From Rhynochetos jubatus (Eukaryota; Chordata; Aves; Eurypygiformes; Rhynochetidae), in the NCBI GenBank assembly GCA_027574665.1, contig CM050690.1, positions 38,354,665 to 38,418,664 on the forward strand: 64,000 nt of DNA. The letters run 5' to 3'. Positions within the stretch are counted from its first letter, which is position 1, and each line of letters starts with the position of its first letter. The notes under the pieces were generated by a model. That model was not told the origin of the DNA. It made no database searches and saw only the letters and a list, made by a program, of their open reading frames with translations. This document shows, in pieces, positions 35,425 to 48,137 of the stretch. The translations under genes were made by a program, and so were the position numbers.

Positions 35425-38400
35425 TCCAAATAATCCGTATTAATTTAGAAGGAACCTCTTAAATGGCAGTGTGAATGGCAAATTATTTTTGTTTCATTTA
35501 TGCAGGAATACCTACTAAAATGTTCAGTTAGATTAACATTTCATTTGTTTATTTAAAAATGTAGTTTTTCAGAGCCAGGACTAAAGAATGAGTAGCTTAT
35601 AAATATAAATATTTAGGTTAAGATGGTCCATGTACTGCTTCACATCTGAAATGAATTCTTAAGGATGTTTTATTCAAAGTCTTATGCTTCAGCATTTGAA
35701 AAAAGGAATTCCAACATAGGAGGGGTGTCCTACTTGTTAGCCCTCAAACTTTAATTAAAGTCTTCAAGTATTGTAAATTATCATCTTTGCTCAGTCCCAA
35801 GCTCTCTGTCTGGAATTACGTAGAACATGGGCAATTAATTTTGACCTGTCTGTGGAGAAATATTTTAATTGTCTGCGTATGTTAAAGAGCAGATTCAGTG
35901 TACTGTGGAGTTCTCATGCAAAATGGCCAAGAAACATATCAGTTCCTAGCTAGACTGGATATTTTGTAAGGCCGTCCCATGCCTTTGTTCAGGGTTTACA
36001 AGGTTGCTTCCATTTCCTTAGGTTACTGTTGTGCTAGGGAACGTACCAGGTTTTGTTGTGTGTTGGTGCTGTACCTCGTTGTGACCTTATCTGCTTTGCA
36101 TACGCTTACACTGGGGTCTGAAGTGTTAATGCAGACAGACAGAACCCACCTAGGACTGCCTGTTATTTGAACCAGCTGTTTGTAGCAGAGTAGCAATACC
36201 AGAGGTTCTGAGCAGTGAATGAACACTTGGAGTTACTTACAGTCTATATAGCCTACAATGAAGGCAGTGTTACCCTTACTTATGTCTCCTTACCTCAGCA
36301 GACTAGGTTGTTATTATTATGTGAGCACAGGCCTTCCTGTTGTGCTGTGATTAGCCAAGAGTGAGCACACGAAGTTTCAGGATAAAAGAAAAGAAACACT
36401 CTTCAGAGTTACTGGTTCTCAATTTGAGATTATTGCCTTCTGTTAGCAGCTGAACTGATCAATTCAACCTCCTCTTGGCAATAGCCATCCAGTAAGTCAT
36501 TGAACTAATTACTCCATTGCTAATTAGTACTCTCACTCTTTTCCTTTTCTGTGTAGGCTTGGTTGTAAAGGGGGACCTGTAACAAGTGCTTGTCTCACTC
36601 TTAATTTCAAAAGATGCTGTGCTTGCTGTGGGAAGGCTGATTGTGTTGTAAGATGAATATATCTTGCAACATCATGAAAGGAAATAGGTACCTCTGTGTT
36701 TCAGCAATGTAAATTAACAGTATTTTCTTACTATATGAATCGTTTGAAATGTTTAGAAAGCAAAAAAAAATCTATGGTTTGCTCTGCCTCTGGAGCATCA
36801 GGTTTTCTAGATTCTGCTGGACTTCTTTGGGATCTGAACTCCATTGTACTAAAGCTCAAACAGAGCATGTCTTGCAGTTACTGACCTTTGAGTTTATTTT
36901 GACAAGTCTCTTCAACGTTTGAACCTATCCAGCTTCTTTCTGATTGCTTTCTTCTTTCTCTGTACTTTGTGTCACAGAGGTGACAGGAACTCTACTGGGT
37001 GGAAAATGCATCTGAAGATTGACATGTCAAACTGACTGTCACAAAACAGTACCCTCTTTACCTTAATTTCTCCAGAGGAATAGTTGTGTAAGGATCCCTA
37101 CAGTAGTTGTGTATCATAGAACTCATCTTTGAACCTGCTCAAGAAAGATGACTGTAGTTCAAGTGCATTTGTGATCAGACTGTGACTTCGCAGCCCCAAA
37201 GTAGTTGTGCGTCATAGGAGCAGTATATCTCATACTTCTGGTGTTTGAATTTTATTTACCTGTGATATAAGAATGACTTTTTTTTTATCAGCTGCTTGAC
37301 CTTATGTGAAGGTCAATCATTAACTAGTAAGCAGCCATGAACATCTGCACAGTTACTAAGCACAGTTATCTTTAACACTCACCTTGACTCTTCCCAGTCT
37401 ACACATGCACATGGCAGAGACTGCCTGCCATTCAGAATTGCCCTTTGCATCTCACCGCTTGAATTGTGGTTCCAAGCTTGGTATGAAGTGGTGATCTGTA
37501 ACTGCGGAAGGTCGAAACCTAACGAAGACCCTTTCGTGTGGTCCCACTGTTCATGCTCCCTTTGTTTGCTTCACAGGGTTCTCATCCACCGCCTCTTTAT
37601 CTGACACATGTAGGAGCTGAAGTGGTGAGGTCTGAGTCTGGGTACTCTTTGGGTGAGCAAGGGAAGCCTCTGCAGGGGGTAGGTGTGTGCCCTGATGCAA
37701 AAGTTGGAACAGGGCTTCTACCTGGCCACAGTTTTTCCATACTTGCCTACATTTCTTCTGTGTGGGCAAAGACCCCTCTGGCCCTTACTAGCTGCCTTCC
37801 TGATGGCAGCCTTGCTGGTGCCCTCATCAGCCTTGTGGCACGCTGGCCTGGACAGACGTGCCCCAGGGCGTGGCTGGCAGAGCGGAGACGTGGATGCAGA
37901 CGACTGACAGCAAGGTAACGTACATCTGGTAATACACCTAACGCATTACCATAGAGAACTGATGCGTGTACATAATCTCTGGCTGCTTTGGGTCTGTGTT
38001 TAACTTATAAAAGAATTGTGAGAGTCACCTGTGTTCGAAGCATTGCCTGGTCTCTTTGGTTGCGATGTAGTGTTGTGCAACGAAGTGTAGCTTCGCATGT
38101 TCAATTCATCTAGCATCAGGTTGTGTTTGAGTAATTAAAAGTTTTGTTTGAAAATAACCAAAAACCAACAGACTAATGAGAATATAACTTTAAATTAAAT
38201 TAAGGCATTCAGTGAGGATTGCAGTAATAATTTAAAAGAGCATCTATAATGATTATGTATTCGAAGTTGAGTTGTTTACCTTCATTGTCTGTCTGGCTTG
38301 GATCGTACATTTGCCTTTCAAAAGGGAGATACTGGAGACTGATGTGGGGTTTTTTCCTTGCCCTGACAGAGGCTACCAAAATACTGGAGTGGTTTATTTC

Positions 38401-41400
38401 AGAAATATACACCATAGAAATTATGATAAAATCTCTTTAAAACCTTTTTCCATGTTTTTGCTGTTCTTACTTGAGCTGAATCCTGGTTTTGCCTGCACCC
38501 CTGAGCCATCAGGGTGCTGATGGCATCAGCATCTGACTGTCATCAGAGGCTTTGGCAGTCAGTGGGGGACAGTAGCGTTAAGTAGTTCACAGATCTTTGC
38601 AAAACTCAACAGGAGTTCCCCTTAGTTGGAAGGAGCTCAGGGAAGATCTTAAATCTAAAATCACATTCAGTTTATTGTAATCTGAAATTTTCTGGTGTAT
38701 CTATATGTTGTTCTTACAGATATTACAGAACTTTGAGCTGAATTTATGCAGCTAACCAATACGATCTGAATTTCCCCTCAGTCTTGTAATTTATTTGCCT
38801 ACACAAGCCTGATGTATCTTTTTAATGTCCGGTGTATGTCTGAGTTAATGTGCAAGGATAGCAGATCAGCTATGGCAAACGTGAACGCACATGGGTACGT
38901 TTTCTGTTTGGAATGGTTAAACCAGGGTTAAAATGCCAGGGTGGCAATTCCAGCTGCCTCCAGCTGAAGCTAGATGTGTAATAACAGACTGTGGTAGGAA
39001 GTAATTTGTTTGCTTGGTTTGGACTTTTTTTTCTTGGTCACAGCATGATATTAGTAGAAGAGTTTAGTTTTGCTTTGCTTTACCTGCAAGTGATGATAAA
39101 GTGTATGATGAGGGGTGTGGTTCATGAAAGTCGAGTTAAAAGCAAAAAACACCTCAGGATGTTTTTGTTGGCTGCTGTGAGGCAGTGTCTTGATTTTTAC
39201 ATAGACTTTCAAAGCAAAACATTTAACTTGAAATTTCAGGTCTAACTACAGGGAAGGTAAGTTTCTTTCAGGATTTAAATGTTTGTTGTAATGTAAATAT
39301 TTTTCTCGGTGTTTGCAACACTGCAATATTGTGCTAAAGCATGAGAAATTATATGAAAACTGCTAGGAATATATATGTTTATGAAATAGTTTGTAGGGGT
39401 AAGTGAGTAGGCATAATGAAAAATGAAACGATTTTTGCTTTTGAAATAATCTGTGTATTAGTGATATTTTAGGGATACTAGTGATGAACCTCTGACTGGA
39501 ATTGAGTAACTGCTTGAGTTAAAATTCTGTTGCAGTAGCAACCACATGAGATACTTCTCTCCAGGCTTGTTTGCAGTGCTCATTTAGTATTGTTTCTTAT
39601 GTTTTTATGCAGAATACTTTTGAAACAGTGGGGACTATTACATTTAGAGGCAACAAAGGTTTGAGGCTGGAAAGGTTGGGACATCAACAATTTTTGATTT
39701 AGGTGTTCTGGTGGTACTTCTGTTAATTGAAGCAAGAAGCAGCTGTTGACACATGCAGGCAGAGGGGTCAGAGTCCTTGTGTGGGATCTCAGAAATACTC
39801 AGTGTAAACATCCATTCCATGAATTTGTTGCTTCCACCTATCAGTTGTAAATGATACTTAGAAAATGTTTTGCAGACTGAGAAGTACTATGGAGTATGTG
39901 TCTACAAAGTGAGAATAGTAGTGTGGCAGTAATACACTGGAGGGTGGGATTTGCAGGAGCACCTCAAACTTGGAAGGGGGACAAATGAAATTCTTCGATG
40001 ATTTTCTATAACGTTTGGTGGATAGGTGTCTTTGCCATTAATGTTACAGACAGATTTTATAGAGCACACCCAGTGTAACGTTGCATTTTATTGAAGAATT
40101 AAAGCTAGCTGGTATGTGGAAAGGAGTAGTTCAGCAAGCTGCAGCTAGCTCTTGTAACTTCTGTTCTGGTTATGGAGATTTGTTGTATAAGGCATGGAAG
40201 GTAAAAACATTTCATTAAGTTCAGTATATAAGGCCGAGGCTAAGTAAGTTCTTACTTCTTATTAAAAACTTGCATTTATATTGTCATCTTCAACTCAGTA
40301 CTCTGCAACAAGCTGTCACTTAAAAGCTGGGATAGGAGGAGAAAATCGGGGCTGATGCCATGAGAACTGTTGAGTCCCTGAAATTTCTTCTGGCTGAAAT
40401 GAAGGATGCAAAGGTTCAGCCCTTTATGTGAGACTCCTAAGGACTAAATGCAGCAGTTGTAGGAGCTGTGGCATTAAGGGCTAACTGAAAAAAGAAGAAA
40501 TCCAGTGCACTGAGCATAGGAAAGGGTAACGTCTTACAATGAGGGCTGCTGTCCAGTTGTGTGTTTGCTGTGGTTTGTCGCTGTGTCTCAGTAGAGTGGG
40601 GCGCTCTGCCTGTTGCCTGTCTGTGTGCAGCAGGCTGCCCACCTGCCTGTGCTGCTGGGTCTGTAAGAAACTCCAGCAGCACACAGACTCAGATCTGACA
40701 CTGAAGCAGCTGTGTTGTCTAATGAACCTTGACAATGTATCTCATGACATATATTCTATTAGGTGACTTTTTGTCTGTGCCTGTGAGGTATTGGAATATA
40801 TTCTGCTCAACATGTTCCGTTGATCCGTGGCATTGTACGCATGTAACTGAGAACCAGACCTGGCGTTCACTGTATCGTTAGCAAAGCCAGCAGTGATTTT
40901 TGGGAAGCTAGAAGGTAATTTTTGATCCTTCCAGCTGTTCACTTCAAGAGAATAAGGGTTTCTGCAGAGAAAGCAAACGTTTCAGTGAACTAAACCCTCA
41001 GACAGTGATTATACCATGTGTTGCACTGATAGTGGGTAACAAAGGTGGGTGACAACAGCAGTAAAAGCCAACTTGGAAGGAATATTACTCTAGGTAGCCT
41101 GGGAATGGTATATGTCAGATTATTTTATCTCCACAATGTTGTATTCTGCCAAGTTAACACCAAAGATGATTAATAAGATCTTCTTTAAAAAAAATCTGTG
41201 TGCAGGAGCAAGCTGTATCTCCAGGTATCTGGATTTCGCTGGAAAGAGAAATTCCCATTCCTGCCCAGCCAGAATTGGATTGATTTGGACATGGTCCATG
41301 AAATGTGACTGGCTCTGCAGCTCCTGTACCTCCTATTGACAAGGATTTTTCTCTTTCTCTGCAGCAATATGGCCTAAGAATGCCAATAATTGACAGCAAG

Positions 41401-44400
41401 TTTGGCTAAACAAGGAGTTAAACAAATGCAACACCAAGTAATTTGTTGGTTGCTATGGTAAAGATCCAGAGATTTGAAAGCCACAAGTAACTCAGATCTA
41501 AGGCTGTGTTGCAGTGGCACACAATAGAATTGTCAGTGATTTTAAATACAGTGTAAAGCTAGCTTAAAACAAATTCCTTTTTATGAAAAGCCACAGACTA
41601 CCAGTGTCAGCTATAGTATTGGAGAGGTGACTTTTTATTCAGTGATTCATACTTCATATTATTCAGTGATGTTAATAAAAATAGCCAAATATTTGCTCTG
41701 ATACTTTTTGTATTTCAGATATTGTAAGAACATATCTTCTCATATGAAGAATGTGTCTTCAATATGTAGTAAAAAAATGTTAGTTTCCTAACATTTTAGG
41801 TACTGCTTTTCAGTAAAAATCTATCTTTTTTTAGTTTGAGTTATATGGGAAAAAATATCTTTTCCATTTTGTAGTTCTGATGCTGTGATCTGTTGAGGAT
41901 ATTTTGCACTTTGTCACTGCATGTTGGCAACAAGTTGTTTCTATTTTATAATCCTCTATCTGTCTGTGTGTGTCTATATGTACCATCTACATAGGTGTAA
42001 CATCTTCATAATGTAACAAAATTGTGTAATATGTAATCTATAATTTAGACAGTGTATGTTATATGTGTATATAAGTTGTATGTGCATGTAAAAAACATTC
42101 CTACGTTTACTTCTGAAGGGCCTTTCTGGCCACAGGTAGGGTTTACATTGTGTCTATTTTCTTTCAGCCTAATATGCCTATGTATGGCTTGAATGTGGGC
42201 TTTTACAGAGATGAAAAGCATATGCTCTTTTCCTGTGTTTTCAGAAGTCTGCTCTAAATAGCAATATTCTTAAAACCAAGTTTGTTTCTAATAAAATGTA
42301 AGTGATGCCAGTAAATATGTGAATACTTGCTGTATAGCTTTTTCTGTCTTGAATGATACTATGGAGAGAAAAAAGAGCTGTGAAGGAGATAATTTCAAGC
42401 CACACTTTCTTTGAAAATGTAGGCATGATTAAGGAGGCTTTTTTCCGCCCAGTTCTATTTTGACCCTATAAAAACTTGAACACATCTTCCACGATTTGGT
42501 AGTTTTGAAGGCAGAAACTTCACAGGTTGCTTAGGCTGTAGGTCTGTACTGTCATCCACATGTGTGACTGTCTCTTGCAGCTTCTCCCAGTGCTAGAAGG
42601 AGATCTAGAAGATGTTTTATAAAGTACATAGGACCTCTGGGAAGTTGTAACTCTCACTTCTCTTCAACCCTTCCCCTTCTGTTGCAATGCTTGGTGCAGA
42701 CAGTTATTTATCTGGTAATGAGTAGGATTTTGGCAGTGAGCAGTGACCAACAAAATCAGGAAAAAGGAGGATTCTTGTTCACTGGTGTTTCAGAAGGCAT
42801 GTTCAGCTCCTGAAATCATTGGAATATGTGCACTTAAAGCTTCAAAATACACTGTTTGATACAGGATTGTAAGAAACTGTGCTGCTTTTGTCAGTTAAAA
42901 TATGCCCCTTGTGTGCTTACTGCTTTTTACTCTTGCAAAAAGCGATACAGGTTAGTCCTGTCTGGACCTACAGCATACTGCTGATGCAGCCTCCAAGACC
43001 TCGTATCTTTTCATGGAGTACGTATTAACTGCAGGACTTTGTTTTGAGTCTGTGCTACAGGCAGCTTCAAAACCAGCTATTTCAACAAAAAAGTAATTTT
43101 TAGAAGTGTTTCATGTGAGGTAGCCCTCGTTTTCTTTCTTAAAGGTGTTTCTTTAAATACCAGTCATCAGAGATGAAGTGCTTGTTGTAGGGTTCTGCAC
43201 TGTGGTAACTCATGCAAATCATTTGTCCATGAAGAGTTTTAGCAGCAGAACATCTCAGAGGAGAGAGAGAGTATCAGGTTGAGGATGATGGGTGAAGAGA
43301 GCTTCCATTTTCTAGTCTGTTACAAGACTATGTGTTTTTTTGTCTCTTCTGTACTGCAGCAGGATGTATCCATCAGTCACCTGCCTACTCTTTACCTAGC
43401 AAGGTGATCTTCTAGAGTGATGGACCTACCTCTCCTGTCTTATGTTTTTCTTCATTTTCCATAAGCTTGTGAAATCTGTATAATATACTTTTTTGGGATG
43501 ACGTTTCAGAGATCTTTGTAGACTGGCTGGTGTGTTAGATATGAAATACTTTGGACTTCCACTATTTATGCCCTAAACTGGAGGAAAAGAGGGACATGAG
43601 AATGAATGCTAGTTTTATTTATGTGTACATAAATAAAAAGTAAATTTTTCAAAGAATAATGAGGTCTGAATTTTGTTAGGCTAAAAGTCACTGAATTGCT
43701 ATTACTTTATTGTGTTCTTAATAACTAATTGAAACAAAACTGAAATGGGCTTTTACCAACAAAGTCATATTTTGTGGAGTGAAAAATAACAAGCCTGTGG
43801 AAAGTTCACAACTTCAAACTTGATATTTTCTTTTAATGGTCAGCTTAATGAAATGCAAATATTCTACTGTTCTAGGAAGCCTATAATTAGCTACTGCATG
43901 GTATCATCACAGCATTTTTTTATTGTAAAGCAAACTGAGGACCTACTTTTGCTTTATCTTTAGGCTTCACTCTTCCAGAACACTTCTAATCTTGTCAGTG
44001 TCCTTCTCCTCTTACCCCCTTTTTGTGAATGTAAACATTTTTTTTGCCATAAACTGGCAGTAAAAATCTCTTCTTCCTGACTGGAACAAAATTTTCAGGT
44101 GAATATTTTTATTAAAGCTTGTTCCAAGTTCTAAATGAATCTAAATCTAACTAAATCTTAAGATCACCCTTTATAAGCGTGTCTGGTGACCTGTTCCCTG
44201 GGATGTGCAGTGACTTTGGTATAAGTGTATTCAAATAAAATCAGATTGGATATACATGTTTAGTGAAAAGTGTTCTGAAATACAATCTAAGGGGCTTGAT
44301 CTCTCTGGAGGGTACAGGGACAGCAATTTCAGCATCATCTCCTAAAATTTGAGTCACTGTTGCTTATGTCTCATCAAATAGATGTTAGAAACAAGGAAGT

Positions 44401-47400
44401 CGGTTGAACAGTGAATCAATCTTCAACTACTTGTCTCGCATTTTTTGATACATTTTAAGTTAATGACTATTACAAAATTCCTTGCAATGGGAAATCAGAA
44501 AAAGTGTACCCTGTGTATACTGCAACATTTTTCCACTTAGGAAAAAATAATGCATTAACATGCATTTGATCTTTTATGGGCCATTAGCACATAATATAAA
44601 TAGACAAATAAAACCTCTTCTGCAGCATTTACCTCATGTTACTCTCTAACTTGAAAGCAGTGTGCTGCCCTCTTCACTGCTGCTGTCATCTATGCCGTGG
44701 TAAGTGATAACCCAGCTGCAATTCATATCTTCAGGACTGATGAGGCAGACATGGATATCTGAAAAATGAGAATAAGAGGGGAAAACTGATGAGGCAGTTG
44801 TTGTCAAACATGCCAACAGAGTTAACAAATACAGATACATTAGAGTTTCAGGGGGAAAAGTTTTCTGATACTATTTTTGAAGCCATTCCATATTACGTGT
44901 ATGTTTACAGGAGGCTGAAGGAGTGAAGCTGCATTTCTGCTGGCATCCTGGTGCAGAACAGGTTGATTAAATCATCTGCCTTCCAAGACTTCAATGATTC
45001 TGTGTCGTCCAGAATGCACTCTTAAGTTTGGTAGTCCAGTTTCTTCTAAAGCAATATCAAAACAGGCAATAGCAACAATAATGGCACTTTTATAGTACAA
45101 CTGATCCTTGCAGTAATGTGGCTTGTATATAATGTCCATTTGTGGAGGTGAGGAATAAGGAAAGTGGCAGGATTGATATGACATGCTTCTGCAGAGGAAG
45201 TAAGGATGTCGGAGACCCTGTACTGCCGTGATTAGACATGTCTTTTTGTCTTGTGCCCTCTAGGTTCTTGGCTATAATTAAAATATAGACTGTTTTCCCA
45301 TAAGTCATGGATCTATTTCCTATCTGAAGATACTATTGTTGATTGCGTAGTATGTGAGAATTCCTCACTAAAGGGAAGTTTCACATGTAAGCCTGTCTTT
45401 ATACTTGCCACCAAAAAAAAACCATTCAGGTAGTTACCTTTTTAGACCACTCTGAACTGTGGAATTTCAAGAGGGGGTGGTTTCCTATTAATTGTTTCCT
45501 TAGGATTAGTTTTGCGGTTTCTATACTGCAATAGACGCAGATGTATCCCCATAGAAAAGGTGGGGGTTTTGTTATAGGGGTACTTGAACTTATTTTATTT
45601 GTTTTTTAATCAGGGCCTAGTTCTGCAAGTAGCTAAGCATCTGAGTAATTTTACTAAGGTCATAGTGATGCAGGAAGTAAGGAAGATGCATTGCTTCAAA
45701 ACCAATATTGCTTCTTTTATTTTTGAGCCACATCTTGTGGTACTTAAATTAATTATTTTATAAATGTTGTCCAGAAAAACATCTCCAGAGAGTAGATGTG
45801 GACTGTTTGTCATTCAGTCAGTCTTAGCATTATCCTTGCATTTTTCCCAATTTTACAGGCCCATGAAAATAATGATGCACAGTGCCAGGTGATAGGAGGA
45901 AGCTATATTGAGAAAAGTGTGTGTTGACACAGAGTGTAAGAGATTGTAGTGGTGAGGCTTGCTCATACAGAAACGCACATACTGCAGCATACAATCAAAA
46001 TGACATTGATTTAATGAGCTGCAAAGGCAGTTCTTGGACTCATATCTCACATTTAACACTGATAAAATGGTGTGTTCTGCAAAAAGCCAGCTTGGAATGT
46101 GTTTATGGACTATTGTCATGTTCAAAAATATTAACAAATTTCATTTGACAGAGTGTTCTGGGTGGAGGAAAAAGATCATGCTGTTATTCTATTATTATCA
46201 AATATATGTTTTCCTGGGAAGAATTATGTAACAATGAGCTGCAAAATGGGAAGTACAAATGTGTTTCAAGTTAGCCTGAGAGCAGGCTATATAGTTTAGT
46301 GGTGAAATTTGAAGATTAAGCTAGAAATTGTTTAGCAGGAGTGTGGATCAGTTGAAATGACATGATAGTCAAGATGTTGAATAGGACATATCACTCTGAA
46401 AAAATCGCCTTTTAACAACTTCAGTGAACACTTGAAGGAGCAAATCTGATGAATAATGTATTTGTAGCTAGAAATTATGTCATTGTGTCCAGGATGAGGC
46501 ACTGTGAGAAGAATTTAGACTTCCTCATGGTGCCTCCTGCAGCACAAGGAACAGAGGCCTCAAGCGCCGGATGTTGAATGCGGTGCTTTGTGTTTGGGCC
46601 TTGCAGCAGGGAGAGCGTGGCTGGCTGAGGTCTGTGCAGAAATGAAAGAGGTGGGCTCCTTCCGTGATTGTAAACTGCTGTACTAAAACACACAGATGCT
46701 CTCTGTTGAAACTGTGGCTGTGAGATGTAAATGCAGGTAAATCGCAGAAGCGATAGCCTGTATTTCTCTCCCAGGGCCTATAGTTAAACTTGTATGTGGC
46801 TTAGAAGAAGAAAAATACTGCGCATGCAACCTTTACGTTCTCTGTTCTCTTTAATCTGTCATCTATTTTGCATGGTATAATGACAGAGGAAAGGAAAGGG
46901 TTGTTGTGGCCTAGATGTCTGTGGTAAAGGCTCTCTGTTATCAAAAGCCACGTTGCAGAAATCACTTTACTCATTTGAGCCTATTCTGGTTATTGTGATT
47001 GTGCTTCTTACCCCTGTGAGTGTAATTTTGGCCTCTGGTAACAGAGGTGGGAAAGGAGCTGAACCCCATGTTTTGTTCAGTTTGCAAGAACAGTGTAACA
47101 CAGAACTTCTGCAAAACGATTAGTTTCACATTATGCTCCTTTCAGTGCTTCCCTTAACTCCAAGGTTCCTTTTGTAACAATCAAATTATCCCCCACAAAA
47201 TATGCAAGCAAAAACTCTTTTCTGCATGCAAATGCTACTTTCTGCTCCGAACACTGTGCACCTAGACTTCCAGTTCTGTTTGTTTTGCATGGTAAAACAC
47301 AGTTTAAAGGGTCATCGCAAATGTGGACAGTAATGCCGCCTTAGTTACTTGACAAGGTTTTAAAATATGCTTTACCAGCATCTCCTACTAAAGATATAGA

Positions 47401-48106
47401 TATATGTATGTAATAACTGTGCAGGAGGATGTTACCCAGTACTGTCAGCATGTACTGCAAAAGATAGAAGTAATGTTCTGTATCTTGCTGAATTCTTCAG
47501 TACATTTGTTTGCTTTTGTAAAGGTTTCATCTGGTCATTAAGCTGTAGAAGTGAAGCATTATCTCCTTCCGCTCTGATTTCCTGGTACCAGAATTCTTTG
47601 TATGATTGCTTTTGGTTTAGCCAAAATTATGCATATGGGTAATAGTTTAGATTGATCCATCTGATGTATTCCTCACAGAGATGCATAAAACTATGCAGTG
47701 GCTGAAAGTTACTTTTATATGGTGGTTGGTTTGGGGTTTTTTTCCTCTTAATTAAAGAAATGACAGCAGAAAAGGATATGAAGTGGTTGTATTCAAGCCA
47801 GTGATGCTCAACTGCATACTGAAAGGTTAGGAGTCGTGACAGTAGAGGTGTGAAGAGTAGATAAAGACTCCAAACTTTTTGAGAGAGGTGTGTAGGACTC
47901 TGATTTTTCTGGCTGTCTAAAACTGCAACTGTTTTTTATAACAGCACTGTACCTATTGAGCCTAACTAAAAATCCTGTTTAAGAGTTTTTGGGGTTACCA
48001 TGTGGTGCACTGATGTGCACAGTTAAGGGTAATAAGAATCACATCTCACACGGGTACCCCAGATGCAGGTTAGTACCAAGAAGTATAGGAAAATAGGAAA
48101 AAAGTG

Positions 48107-48137
48107 CATGTGTATATGTGTGTGTGTGTATATACAA
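48107..48137 (+). repeat. TG/TA microsatellite
   Basis: Alternating TG and TA dinucleotides, interrupted, about 30 bp. Typical short vertebrate microsatellite. Confidence 0.75.

Noticed and set aside
37538..37918. 126-codon plus-strand open frame ending next to a GTAACG donor-like site
   Set aside because: No convincing acceptor before it, no domain, and the frame passes a stop near the donor; composition is not distinct from chance.
39186..39256. Donor consensus AAG/GTAAGT at 39256/39257
   Set aside because: The site is perfect, but all three frames of the nearest possible exon contain stops and no clear acceptor precedes it.
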